Assembly (NCBI GenBank): GCA_963771985.1
Contig: CAVYVO010000032.1
Coordinates: 496,001-560,000 of the forward strand
Direction of reading: 5' to 3'
Source: Trebonia sp963771985
GTDB taxonomy: Bacteria; Actinomycetota; Actinomycetes; Streptosporangiales; Streptosporangiaceae
Length of the DNA: 64,000 nt
The translations under genes were made by a program, and so were the position numbers. Every line of letters starts with the position of its first letter. Position 1 is the first letter of the stretch. The notes beneath the pieces are model-generated. The model worked only from the letters and a program-made list of their open reading frames with translations. It made no database searches and had not been told where the DNA came from. Shown here piece after piece: positions 34,776 to 45,272 of the stretch.

Positions 34776-34830
34776 TGAGGTCGGTGGCCCACAAGCCTCA
34801 TCTTGTGAGGCCAGGGGGCCACAGACCTCA
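34776..34830. repeat. 55-nt compound stem-loop
   Basis: TGAGGTC/GACCTCA, then GTGGCCC/GGGCCAC, then GCCTCA/TGAGGC form a 20-bp stem with one mismatch and one 4x4 internal loop, closed by a 5-base loop. The 34450-34956 gap has no gene; this and the preceding palindrome are its only features. A structured RNA or REP-type element is possible. Confidence 0.6.
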
Positions 34831-34956
34831 TACGGCGGGTAGCGCCGACGGGCATCATTAGTTCGCATAGCGCTATAAAAGGCGCAATCCGGGCATAAGT
34901 CTGCCGGGCGATCTGCCACGACACGCCCGCGGCCGGGGTAGCGTACGCTGCGGCTC

Positions 34957-35974
34957 ATGACGGATGAGAACGTTCAGATCCGGCTCGCGTCGCGGCCAGC
35001 CGGGCATGCCCGCGTCCGAGAACTTCACGATCGCGCCGGCGCCGGTCCCGGCGCCCGGCGACGGGCAAGTGCTCATCCGCACCCAGTACCTGTCGCTCGA
35101 CCCGTATATGCGCGGGCGGATGAGCGACGCCCCATCGTACGCGCCGCCGGTCAAGGTCGGCGGCCTGATGGTCGGCGGCACCGTCGGCGAGATCGTCGAG
35201 TCCACCGACCCTGAGCTCAAGCCCGGCGACGTCGTCCTCGCCTACACCGGCTGGCAGAAGTACGGCGTGGCGCCCGCCGCCGCCGTCCGCAAGCTCGACC
35301 CCAGCCAGGCTCCCGTGACGACCGCCCTCGGCGTGCTCGGCATGCCGGGCTTCACGGCGTACGCCGGCCTGACGCAGATCGGCCACCCCAAGCCGGGCGA
35401 GACCGTCGTCGTGGCCGCGGCCAGCGGACCGGTCGGCGCGACCGTCGGGCAGCTGGCGAAGATCCTCGGCGCCCGCGCGGTCGGCATCGCGGGCGGCCCG
35501 GAGAAGGTCGCCTACCTGCGCGAGATCGGTTTCGACGCGGCCCTGGACCACCGCGCCGGCGACTTCAGGGAGCAACTCGCCGCCGCCACGCCGGACGGCA
35601 TCGACGTGTACTTCGAGAACGTCGGCGGCCACATCTGGAACGCGGTCTTCCCGCGGCTCAACCCCTTCGCCCGGGTCCCGGTCTGCGGGCTCGTCGCGCA
35701 CTACTGCGAGACCGAGCTGCCGGAAGGCCCGGACCGGACGGCCGTGCTGATGTCGGCGATCTTGCGCAAGAGCCTGACCGTGCGCGGGTTCATCCAGAAC
35801 GAGTTCGCCGACGCCCTGATGGGCGAATTCCTCGCCCGCGCGACGCCCTGGGTCCACGACGGCTCGCTGAAGTACCGCGAGGACATCGTCGACGGCTTGG
35901 AGAACGCCCCGGCGGCGTTCACCGGCATGCTGCAGGGCAAGAACTTCGGCAAGCTGCTCGTCCGGGTGAGCTGA
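34957..35974 (+). pseudogene. Zinc-free NADP-dependent oxidoreductase (MDR, PTGR/CurA-like), frameshifted at residue 14
   Basis: The N-terminus MTDENVQIRLASRP starts at ATG 34957, and the rest is in another frame from about 34998: SENFTIAPAPVPAPGDGQVLIRTQYLSLDPYMRGRMSD, then TVVVAAASGPVGATVGQLAKILGARAVGIAGG (NADP-binding) and IDVYFENVGGHIWNAVFPRL. This is the leukotriene B4 dehydrogenase/prostaglandin reductase group, which reduces alkenals and alkenones. Deleting A34998 gives LASRPPGMPASENF and restores a normal protein of about 338 aa, so a base-call error is likely. If the shift were real, translation could restart at ATG 34964. Confidence 0.85.
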
Positions 35975-35978
35975 CCGG

Positions 35979-37847
35979 TCAGTCCTGGTAGACCTCTTCA
36001 AGCAGCAGGACAGCCCCTTTCCCGTTACTTTTGCCCTTCAGCGGGGAGCAGGTCACGGTGCACGTGATCGCGCGGCCGATGCGGTTGGTCGCGGCCACCC
36101 GAATGGGGCCTGTCCGCCGGCCGGATGTGAGGCACTCATTCACGATGCCGAGGAATCCCCCGGTCGGCAGCCCGAAGTCGAGCTGGAAGAAGGCCTGATT
36201 GCTCACTTCCTCGGCGCGCAGTCCCCAGAGTTCCTCTGCCCCCTTGTTCCAGCTTCTGACCTTCAGGTCCGCGTCGAGTACCACTACTCCCGCGGCCACG
36301 CTCGACAGGACCCCCTCGAGGAAGGTTCGCGCCTCGTCCAGTTCGCTGGTGCGGATCCGCATCTCCTCGTTCATCGTTTCGAGTTCCTCGTTGCCGGACT
36401 GGAGCTCTTCGTTGGTGGTCTCCAGCTCCTCGTTGGTGGACTGGAGTTCCTCGTTGGCGGTCTCCAGCTCCTCGATGCTGGACTGGAGTTCCTCGTTGGT
36501 GGTCTCCAGCTCCTCGTTGGTGGCGTGGAGTTCCTCGTGCGCGGTGTCCAGGTCCTCGCGATTGCGCTTGACCTCCATCTGCAGCCGGGTGATGACCGAG
36601 GTGTCGACGAACATCAAGAGCACCCCCGCGCCAACCCCGTCGCTCGCCCATAGCGGCTGAATCTGGATGTCCAGGTACTGCGTTTCGCCCGGGCTCATCT
36701 GCCGTTCCACGGCATTGACCCGCACCACCCGGTGCTCTGCGTAGGCACGCTCGATCCGTGACCGCAGTTCGACCGGCCGGTAGGAGATCTCCAGCTCGTG
36801 AAACGGGCGGCCGATATCGCGGGAGGTAATTCCGAACATGTTACGCATCTGGGCGTTGACCAGGACTACGCTGCCTTCGGCGTCGATGGCGATGACAGCG
36901 AACGGGACCGCCTCCAAGGCGAGATCCCGGAGCTGGCGTTTCCGGCCGGCCTCGCGCATCTCCGGGGTGCCGATCGAGTCGAGCCGTATCGGCGGGGCCT
37001 GATACCTGGGCACAGCCGGGCCGGGCCGCCGCCGGAAAATCCGCTGCCGCATGCTGATGACCTCGAAACGTTCACCATCCGACAGCAGCATCTCGGCCTT
37101 GCCGAGAAAGAGGCACCCGCGTTCGCGTAGCGCGAAGTGGAACCGGTCAATGACCTGCGCCTGGGTCTCGACGTTGAAATACATCAGCGTATTGCGGCAG
37201 ACCAGCAGGTCAAGGCGCGAGATCGGGGCATCGCGGGTAATGTCATGGCGGCCGAAGATCACCCGGCGGCGCAGGTCAGAGCGAAAGGCGAACTGGCTTC
37301 CGTTCTGCTCGAAGTACTTGTCCCGCAGGTCGGCCGGGAACGCTTCGAGAGCCCTCGCCGGGTAGAGGCCGATCCTGGCGTCACGAAGGGCCTCGTCATC
37401 GACGTCCGTGCCGTAGATCTTGACCCGTTTCGCGCATTCCTCGATCCCCAGCGTCTCCGCGAAGGCGATCGCCAGCGAGTACGCCTCCTCGCCGCTGGCG
37501 CAGCCAGCGCTCCAAATCCGGATCTCGCGGGCCGGGTCGATGTCGGCAATCAGCTCGGGCATGACTTCGCGCTGCAGGAAGGTCCATGCCTCGGCGTCAC
37601 GGAAAAAGCTGGTGACGTTGATCAGGATCGTGTTGAACAGATAGCCGAACTCCTCCGCGTTGATCTCCAGCATGTCCCGGTAATCCACGTAGTCCGTCGC
37701 GCCGATTTCGTGCACCCGCTTGCGGATCCGCCGCGCCAGCGATGACCGCTTGTATCCGGTGAAGTCGAAGCCGCGGGCGTCGCGGATGAAGACCAGCAGA
37801 TCCTCCAGAGCACTGTCGGTCTCGTCAGGGGCATGCTGCTCGGTCAT
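35979..37847 (-). CDS. CheR methyltransferase with PAS and coiled-coil sensor region
   Basis: In this 622-aa protein residues about 15-275 form CheR: helical N-domain (FIRDARGFDFTGYKRSSLARRIRKR), SAM motif IRIWSAGCASGEEAYSLAIAFAETLG and LLVCRNTLMYFN. Two PAS domains follow (about 310-430 and 520-620), separated by a striking coiled coil of NEELET/NEELQS heptads. CheR methylates glutamates on chemoreceptors, but CheB/CheR-PAS proteins of this type act as stand-alone signalling modules in non-motile bacteria. The start overlaps the end of the upstream cheB gene by 4 bp. No receptor or flagellar gene is nearby. Confidence 0.92.
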   Translation of the reverse strand: MTEQHAPDETDSALEDLLVFIRDARGFDFTGYKRSSLARRIRKRVHEIGATDYVDYRDMLEINAEEFGYLFNTILINVTSFFRDAEAWTFLQREVMPELIADIDPAREIRIWSAGCASGEEAYSLAIAFAETLGIEECAKRVKIYGTDVDDEALRDARIGLYPARALEAFPADLRDKYFEQNGSQFAFRSDLRRRVIFGRHDITRDAPISRLDLLVCRNTLMYFNVETQAQVIDRFHFALRERGCLFLGKAEMLLSDGERFEVISMRQRIFRRRPGPAVPRYQAPPIRLDSIGTPEMREAGRKRQLRDLALEAVPFAVIAIDAEGSVVLVNAQMRNMFGITSRDIGRPFHELEISYRPVELRSRIERAYAEHRVVRVNAVERQMSPGETQYLDIQIQPLWASDGVGAGVLLMFVDTSVITRLQMEVKRNREDLDTAHEELHATNEELETTNEELQSSIEELETANEELQSTNEELETTNEELQSGNEELETMNEEMRIRTSELDEARTFLEGVLSSVAAGVVVLDADLKVRSWNKGAEELWGLRAEEVSNQAFFQLDFGLPTGGFLGIVNECLTSGRRTGPIRVAATNRIGRAITCTVTCSPLKGKSNGKGAVLLLEEVYQD

Positions 37848-38455
37848 GACCGGTCCGCCTCGACCAGCCCGCGGATCACGGTGGCGATCTCATCGAGCGG
37901 CAGGATGAAGTCAACGGCGCCCGTCGCTATCACGGCCTCCGGCATCCCCTTGAACTCCGCGAGTGCCGGGTCTTCCGCGATAACCGTGCCTCCCCTGGAT
38001 TTAACGGCGGACGCGCCCATCGCCCCGTCACTGCCCGTACCCGTGAGCACGCACGCGATGGCTCTTTGCCCGTAGGCCCCGGCGACCGACTCGAACAGCA
38101 GGTCGGCGGACGGGCGCAGGAAGTGCACCAGCTCGCTGCTGGACAGCACCAGCACTCCCTCCGGTTCGACCAGGAGATGATGGTTGGGCGGGGCGACGTA
38201 TATCTTGCCCGCCTCGGCCAGGTCGCCGTCTCGCGCGAGAACGACCGGGAGCTTCGCCCGGCGTCCGAGCACCTCGGCGATGATGGTCTTATGGCGCGGG
38301 TCAAGATGCTGGACCACGAGCACCGGCACCGGGAATCCGGCAGGCAGGCCGCCGAGCACACGGCCGAGAGCGGTGATGCCGCCTGCTGACGCGGCGATCG
38401 CCACGACGCCATATGGCTCGCCCTGCTCGGCTCTGGCCGACTCCGTATCGCTCAT
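37844..38455 (-). CDS. CheB-type methylesterase domain protein
   Basis: I start this 203-aa protein at ATG 38455; an upstream in-frame extension looks uncoded. The catalytic triad is visible: Ser in AIAASAGGITAL, His in VVQHLDPRHKTI and Asp in LTGTGSDGAMGASAVKS. The usual N-terminal receiver domain is absent. It would demethylate or deamidate receptors, opposing the co-transcribed CheR-PAS protein. The divergent GAF gene starts 97 bp away. Confidence 0.9.
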   Translation of the reverse strand: MSDTESARAEQGEPYGVVAIAASAGGITALGRVLGGLPAGFPVPVLVVQHLDPRHKTIIAEVLGRRAKLPVVLARDGDLAEAGKIYVAPPNHHLLVEPEGVLVLSSSELVHFLRPSADLLFESVAGAYGQRAIACVLTGTGSDGAMGASAVKSRGGTVIAEDPALAEFKGMPEAVIATGAVDFILPLDEIATVIRGLVEADRS

Positions 38456-38551
38456 CGGGCGCCCAGGTGATGTCCCTGCACACGGCAAGCCTAGCGCTGT
38501 GCCCAGCGGCTCGGGAGGTTCGGAGCCAGCGGCCGACATAGGATTTGATGT

Positions 38552-39445
38552 ATGCCAGGCGCTGATGATATCCGCGCGCAGATCACCGCTCTTCGGCAGC
38601 GGTCGGCCGAAGCGCGGCAGCGTGCCGGGCGCGCGGCGGACGCGGCGGCCCGCCTCGCGGAACAGGCGGCGCTGACGATCGCACCTCTCGACGAGGCCTG
38701 CCTGCGAATAGCCGCGGTGCAGCGGAGAGTCCAGGAGCGCCACCTCACCTCGGCGAGGCTGCAGGACCAGTACGCCGACCGGCTGTCCGCCTGGCTACGG
38801 CGCGCTGGCGAGCCGGAGCGGCGGCCCGTGTTCATGGATGCCGTGGCGTCGGCGATCGGCGTGCGCAGCGTCACGGTCATCCTGCTCGGCACGCAGCGGA
38901 GCGAAGCCGTGATAGCCGCCTCCGACGCGATCGCGCGGGCCGCGCAAGACCTTGAATTCGTCTTCGGTGAGGGGCCGGCGCACTCCGCCGTCGCGCACGG
39001 CCAGCCGGTCCAGGTGGCGGACATGACTCGCTGCGATCGCTGGCCGCGATACGGCCCCGAGGTCGTCGGGCTCGGCGTGCGGGCTGTGCTAGCGGTACCT
39101 GTGCAGCCCGCTGCCCGCCTGGGCGCGGTATGCGCCTACGACAGCGAGCCGGCCATCGGCGAGAAGGCCGCGGTGGCCGCCGACGCGATCGCTGACGCGC
39201 TGCCGCTGATCTTGTCGCACGCGGCGTACGACCACGGGCCCGGTGACGGCGTTCCACCGCTGCCGTTGTTCGGTGAGGCCGACTTCCCGGCCGTCATCCA
39301 TCAGGCGGCCGGGATGGTGTCGCAGCAATGTGGTTGCACCGTCACCGACGCGTTCGCGCTGCTCCGGGCGAGGGCCTTTTCCGCCGGGCGTCCCGCCCCG
39401 GAGATCGCGGCCGGCGTCCTGCGCGGCGAGCTATGGTTGTGCTGA
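38552..39445 (+). CDS. GAF-ANTAR signalling protein
   Basis: In this 297-aa protein an N-terminal Ala/Arg-rich helical region (about 1-75) precedes a GAF domain (about 80-210: VTVILLGTQRSEAVIAASDAIARAAQDLEFVFGEGPAHSAVAHGQPVQVADM). A C-terminal ANTAR-like three-helix domain follows (IHQAAGMVSQQCGCTVTDAFALLRARAFSAGRPAPEIAAGVL). ANTAR domains bind paired RNA hairpins to prevent termination. The GAF ligand is unknown. It lies divergent from cheB and upstream of a second GAF-ANTAR gene. Confidence 0.88.
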   Translation: MPGADDIRAQITALRQRSAEARQRAGRAADAAARLAEQAALTIAPLDEACLRIAAVQRRVQERHLTSARLQDQYADRLSAWLRRAGEPERRPVFMDAVASAIGVRSVTVILLGTQRSEAVIAASDAIARAAQDLEFVFGEGPAHSAVAHGQPVQVADMTRCDRWPRYGPEVVGLGVRAVLAVPVQPAARLGAVCAYDSEPAIGEKAAVAADAIADALPLILSHAAYDHGPGDGVPPLPLFGEADFPAVIHQAAGMVSQQCGCTVTDAFALLRARAFSAGRPAPEIAAGVLRGELWLC

Positions 39446-39590
39446 GCCGATCCCGGCCAGAAACAGCGGTGACGCTCGGCTGACGTTAGACCTACTGACT
39501 GGTACCATCAGTCCCTGCCGCACGTCGGCATCAGCTGCCAGAATGAGGTGTTAGGCGGTAGTGAGGTCAGGCGGTAGTGAGAAGGCTCAG

Positions 39591-40292
39591 ATGGCCGACC
39601 AGGAACTGCTTACCCGGGCTGTGTCAGAGTTCGCGCGAACGCTGGCCCGGAGCACCGCGCTCACCGAAGTGCTCAACGACCTCACTGAACGTACGACCGC
39701 GGTACTCGGCGTGGCCGGCGCGGGGGTGTTGTTGCTGCAGTCCGGCCAGTGCCGCTTCGCCACAGCGAGCGATGAGCGCTCCGCGGCCCTGGAGCGGCTG
39801 CAGGAGGCGAGCCAGGCCGGGCCATCAGTGGAGGCGTGCCTTACCGGCAAGATCGTCGCAGTCGCCAGCCTGGCCGAAACCTCATACGAATGGGGCGTAT
39901 ACCAGCAGGCAGCCCGGGACGCGGGCATCGTCGCCGTCGCCGCGGTCCCGATGTGCCATGACGGCGAAAGCGTCGGCACGGTGGACCTGTACGATGCGTC
40001 GCCGCGGGACTGGTCCGCCGCGGACCTGCGCGTGGCCGGGATCCTAGCGGACATGGCCACCGGCTATCTGGTGCAGGCCTGGGAGCTGGCCCGGCAGTGC
40101 CGGCTCAACGAGCAGCTGCAGGAGGCGCTGGACAGCCGCATCGTGATCGAGCAGGCGAAGGGCGTGCTGGTCGCCGAGCGGCACATCTCGGTAGATGAGG
40201 CGTTTCAGGTGCTGCGCCGGCACGCCCGCAGTCACTCCGTCAGCCTGCGCTCGGTAGCCGAGGCCGTGGTCAGTCTCGGGCTGCGGCCCTGA
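39591..40292 (+). CDS. GAF-ANTAR transcription antiterminator
   Basis: I start this 233-aa protein at ATG 39591 after GAAGG. GAF domain about 10-165 (FARTLARSTALTEVLNDLTERTTAVLGVAGAGVLLL, VGTVDLYDASPRDWSAADLRVAGILADMATGYL). ANTAR domain about 175-230 (LQEALDSRIVIEQAKGVLVAERHISVDEAFQVLRRHARSHSVSLRSVAEAVV) with the canonical QAKG motif. It would act on RNA hairpins; no obvious paired-hexaloop target was found nearby. It is convergent with the PAS-GGDEF gene. Confidence 0.93.
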   Translation: MADQELLTRAVSEFARTLARSTALTEVLNDLTERTTAVLGVAGAGVLLLQSGQCRFATASDERSAALERLQEASQAGPSVEACLTGKIVAVASLAETSYEWGVYQQAARDAGIVAVAAVPMCHDGESVGTVDLYDASPRDWSAADLRVAGILADMATGYLVQAWELARQCRLNEQLQEALDSRIVIEQAKGVLVAERHISVDEAFQVLRRHARSHSVSLRSVAEAVVSLGLRP

Positions 40293-40310
40293 CGGCCGCG
40301 CGGTCTCCGC

Positions 40311-41429
40311 TCAGTTCTGCGGATACTCCGGCTGCTGGAGTCGGAACACCGCCGAGCGCAGGTCGTGGATGATGGCATCCAGCTCGTCCACGGCTCGCCG
40401 CAACCGGTCGGCGGCCGGGCCGTCGGCCACGTCGGCCGCCGACTGCAAGGTCAGGCCCGCGCCGAACAGCCTGTCCACCACCATTCCGGCAAGATCCAGT
40501 GCGACGTTCGTGCCAGCGTAGATGTGAGCGGGAAAGAACGATGGCGTCGCGAACCTGGCCAGCTGGTCCACTCTGGCAGAGCGCATCGCGAGACACGCGC
40601 GCGCGATCAGCGCCTCGGCGGTCTCCCCGGGTGAGGATGCGATGGCGAGTCCTGCGGTCGCGGCAATGGGGACGGTCATTCCCCCGACCTCCAGCGGCCG
40701 GGCCAGGGCGTCGCGGATCCGGCTGACGGCCATCCCGGCATCGCCCGGGCTTCGCAAGTCGCCGTACAGGACCACGAACTCGTCGCGGCCGGCCAGGGCC
40801 GCCGCGCCGGCCGGGCCGGCCGCCCCGAGGATCCGCTCCGCGGCGGCCGCCAGCACCGCAGCGCTGCCGTGCTGCCCGGCGTCCTCGCGCGCGGCTGCGG
40901 CGCCATCCAGGCTGACGGCCGCGACGGCTACGTTCGCGTCACTCCAGCCGCTGCGGCGCAGCGCCCGCCCGGCCAGGCTCACGAACTCCCAGTGCCGCAC
41001 CAGCCGGGCCAGCGGGCCATGGTCCGGGTACTTCCGGTCATCATCGCGGTCATCATCGCGCGGCTGGTGCTCATTAAGGTCAGCCACGCACACCAGCAGC
41101 CGCCCCGCCTGGCCCGGCTGCCACCACCACCGGCTCCACCGGACGCCCGCCGGGCCCGCGAGCCGGATGTCGCCGCTGCCGGCCTGGCCGACCGCCGCCG
41201 CCTCGCACAGTCGTGCCCGCAACGGCCCGCGCTCCAGCGGATCGACGACGCCCAGCCACCCAGCGCCGCGCGCGGCCTCCGGCGGCGCCGCGGCGAAAGC
41301 CGCCCATGCCTGGTTCGCGGCCAGCGCCGTGCCGTCAGGTGCTAGCACCAGCGATGGCAGCGGCAGCCAGTCCAAGGTCGCTGTCAAATCCAGCCAGGCC
41401 GCGTGGTCCCTGAGGGGAATGCCTTCCAT
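40311..41429 (-). CDS. PAS-GGDEF protein with degenerate diguanylate cyclase motif
   Basis: I start this 372-aa protein at ATG 41429, which follows GGTGAGG. Residues about 10-130 resemble a PAS fold (LPLPSLVLAPDGTALAANQAWAAFAAAP). Residues about 160-300 follow the GGDEF pattern (VAVAAVSLDGAAAAREDAGQHGSAAVL) with the signature reduced to ALAGRDEFVVLYGD, so synthesis of c-di-GMP is doubtful. The last about 60 residues (AVDELDAIIHDLRSAVFRLQ) resemble the dimerisation helix of actinobacterial histidine kinases such as DevS. It may be a ligand or c-di-GMP sensor. Confidence 0.75.
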   Translation of the reverse strand: MEGIPLRDHAAWLDLTATLDWLPLPSLVLAPDGTALAANQAWAAFAAAPPEAARGAGWLGVVDPLERGPLRARLCEAAAVGQAGSGDIRLAGPAGVRWSRWWWQPGQAGRLLVCVADLNEHQPRDDDRDDDRKYPDHGPLARLVRHWEFVSLAGRALRRSGWSDANVAVAAVSLDGAAAAREDAGQHGSAAVLAAAAERILGAAGPAGAAALAGRDEFVVLYGDLRSPGDAGMAVSRIRDALARPLEVGGMTVPIAATAGLAIASSPGETAEALIARACLAMRSARVDQLARFATPSFFPAHIYAGTNVALDLAGMVVDRLFGAGLTLQSAADVADGPAADRLRRAVDELDAIIHDLRSAVFRLQQPEYPQN

Positions 41430-41791
41430 CGCCGCCTCACCAGCCTGCTGCCGGCCCGCGCCGCCGAGCGTGCGGCGCCGGCGTCGGTCCGCGCGCAGGT
41501 GCCAGAAAGAGAAGACGGCCGACCGCCCCCCGGATCCACACGGCCAACCGTCCGCCTGGCGCCCCTGCGGCCGACGGCACCGATTGCGCTGCAGTAGATT
41601 CGCCCATACCTGACCCCTGGCGCGAGACGAAGCCCTCATCGTAGGATCCAGGGACGAGGAAAAGCCGCCAAGGACCGGGACGGCGGAACCTCACGATCAT
41701 ACTCATCCTCGCGCTCCGCCGGCAAGACGTGGCCACCGGTAGCTGACCGCCGCTGACCCAGGTCAGAGGCACGGTACAGCCGCGCTGGCAG
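41430..41791. other. 362-bp gap, no gene recognised
   Basis: Upstream region of the PAS-GGDEF gene and downstream of glgX. ORFs here lack homology or ribosome sites. I see no repeat or terminator of note. Confidence 0.5.
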
Positions 41792-43900
<2,109 letters not shown>

Positions 43901-44064
43901 CTGCCCCGGGACGCGCAGATAACGCCCCGCCGCCGGGCCCGGCCCGGCCTGGCGAGGAGCGGGCCAGGCGCTGGCACTAGGCCGTGGGCCTCGGCGCGTA
44001 CACCCCTCCGTCACACAGGCCACAGTGGCGGGCCTCCCGCCGGGCGACCCGGCTTAGCTGTGTC

Positions 44065-44152
44065 CTTCGGGGCGGATAACGCCCCGAAGTACCCACCTAG
44101 AGGCCGCTGTCCCGAATGTCTCAACTTCACATTGGGAGATTCGGGACAGCGG
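44065..44152. promoter_or_regulatory. Pair of strong hairpins upstream of glgX
   Basis: CTTCGGGGCG-GATAA-CGCCCCGAAG (44065-44089) and CCGCTGTCCCGAAT...ATTCGGGACAGCGG (44104-44117 and 44139-44152) are perfect stems of 10 and 14 bp. They are the main features of the 43901-44559 gap. They may be terminators between divergent units or a leader structure of glgX. Confidence 0.5.
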
Positions 44153-44559
44153 GCACGGTCTGCGGTGGCAGAGGGGCGGGCCGGTGAGGGCCCGGGAAGC
44201 CGCGCCCTCCGGCGACCGGACGTCTCAGGATCGCCGGATCCTCGGAGCTTGCCCTCGCCAGCTCTCCCGGGGCGCGGCGGGTACGCATCTTCCGTTCGGT
44301 TAGTTCGGGGGCCCTGGGATCGTGGGGATGGGCGAGCGCCTTCGTTTCCCCCGGCGCGCTGTTGTCCGCCCGCACGGCCTCCGGGCGCCAGCTGACTCCG
44401 CGCTGAGCGGACTCATCGCCCTTTTATCCCGAACGGACCGTCGGCGCCTCTTTCCCGGTGCGCCCGCTCCGCGATCGCGGCGAGCCGGGTCCGGCGAGCC
44501 TGGTGTACGGGTGCCCGCGGCGGGTAGCGGACTCCTATCGATAGATTGTGGTGATCGAT

Positions 44560-44724
44560 ATGTGGTGGATCTACATCGTCGTGCCGGCCCTGCTGATCCT
44601 CGGGGCCTATGGCTTCCTCAGCATCGTCGGCTTCGAAACCCGGTGGCTGTCCCGGAAGACCGACCGCCGCGCGGAAGACCTGTACGAGTACTACGCGGAC
44701 CCGCCGCGTCGCCGCCGGCATTAG
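44560..44724 (+). CDS. Small single-pass membrane protein, 54 aa
   Basis: ATG 44560 (with GTGs at 44548 and 44551 in frame) opens a 54-codon ORF ending at TAG 44722-44724. It begins MWWIYIVVPALLILGAYGF, a clear membrane helix, then a charged cytoplasmic tail with DRRAEDLYEYYADPPRRRR. The composition is typical of small actinobacterial membrane proteins. No family was recognised and the function is unknown. Confidence 0.55.
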   Translation: MWWIYIVVPALLILGAYGFLSIVGFETRWLSRKTDRRAEDLYEYYADPPRRRRH

Positions 44725-44984
44725 CCGCGAAATTCGTCGGCTGTGATCCGGAAAGCCCCTGCCGACCCCATCCGTAATTCGTGCTCGCGCGCGCCATCCG
44801 CCACGCCGGGATCAACGATCGCGCCGGCCGGAACGTGGCGGCCTTCGTCAAACTGCCGCGCGGGAAGACCGGTCGGCAGCAACACAATGATCGCGGGAAT
44901 GCGCAAGCGGCTGGCCAGGACCTGGGAACCCACGGCGAGGGCGAGAATCAGCCTACGCCGGTCACGGATCTGGTTTTTCGTCAC
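44721..44984 (-). pseudogene. N-terminal remnant of a cation:proton antiporter
   Basis: GTG 44984 follows GGCGGGA. The first about 38 residues (RLILALAVGSQVLASRLRIPAIIVLLPTG) are the first helix and loop of CPA1/NhaP-type antiporters. After about 44870 the sequence turns into non-homologous text and stops. It is a decayed fragment. Interestingly the antiporter fragment at 54778-55905 lacks exactly its N-terminus. Confidence 0.55.
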
Positions 44985-45049
44985 TCCCGCCTCTCATATC
45001 ACAAGGGTTCAATTCTTAGTTTGCTAACCGTTCATCTTCCCGTTACGCA

Positions 45050-45079
45050 GGCTCCAGTTAGGAGCCGCTTTTCATTTTC
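45050..45079 (+). terminator. Intrinsic terminator candidate
   Basis: GGCTCC-AGTTA-GGAGCC is followed by GCTTTTCATTTTCC, a T-rich run that is rare in this DNA. It lies downstream of the 54-aa gene on the same strand. Confidence 0.5.
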
Positions 45080-45106
45080 CGCAAGGTGGTAGTAGCGGAT
45101 TGTAAT

Positions 45107-45127
45107 CATCACCTTGTTAGGGTGATG
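45107..45127. promoter_or_regulatory. CATCACC-N7-GGTGATG operator-like repeat
   Basis: A perfect 7-bp inverted repeat in the AT-rich promoter region 145 bp before the GH63-like gene. It may bind a sugar-responsive regulator; none is adjacent. Confidence 0.4.
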
Positions 45128-45272
45128 AACGCGTGCTGCCGACCGTATAGAACCGTATAGAAGGCCGTAGAGGCTGACCCTGATTGTCAGCGGCGTCACG
45201 GTTACGCCGGACACAGGTCGGCACGGCACAAGGACACAAAGCGGTACATCGAAACGCCACAGGGGGCCTGCA

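Noticed and set aside
35979..38455. Chemotaxis operon for flagellar motility
   Set aside because: Only cheR-PAS and a receiver-less cheB are present; no receptor, CheA, CheW or flagellar gene lies nearby.
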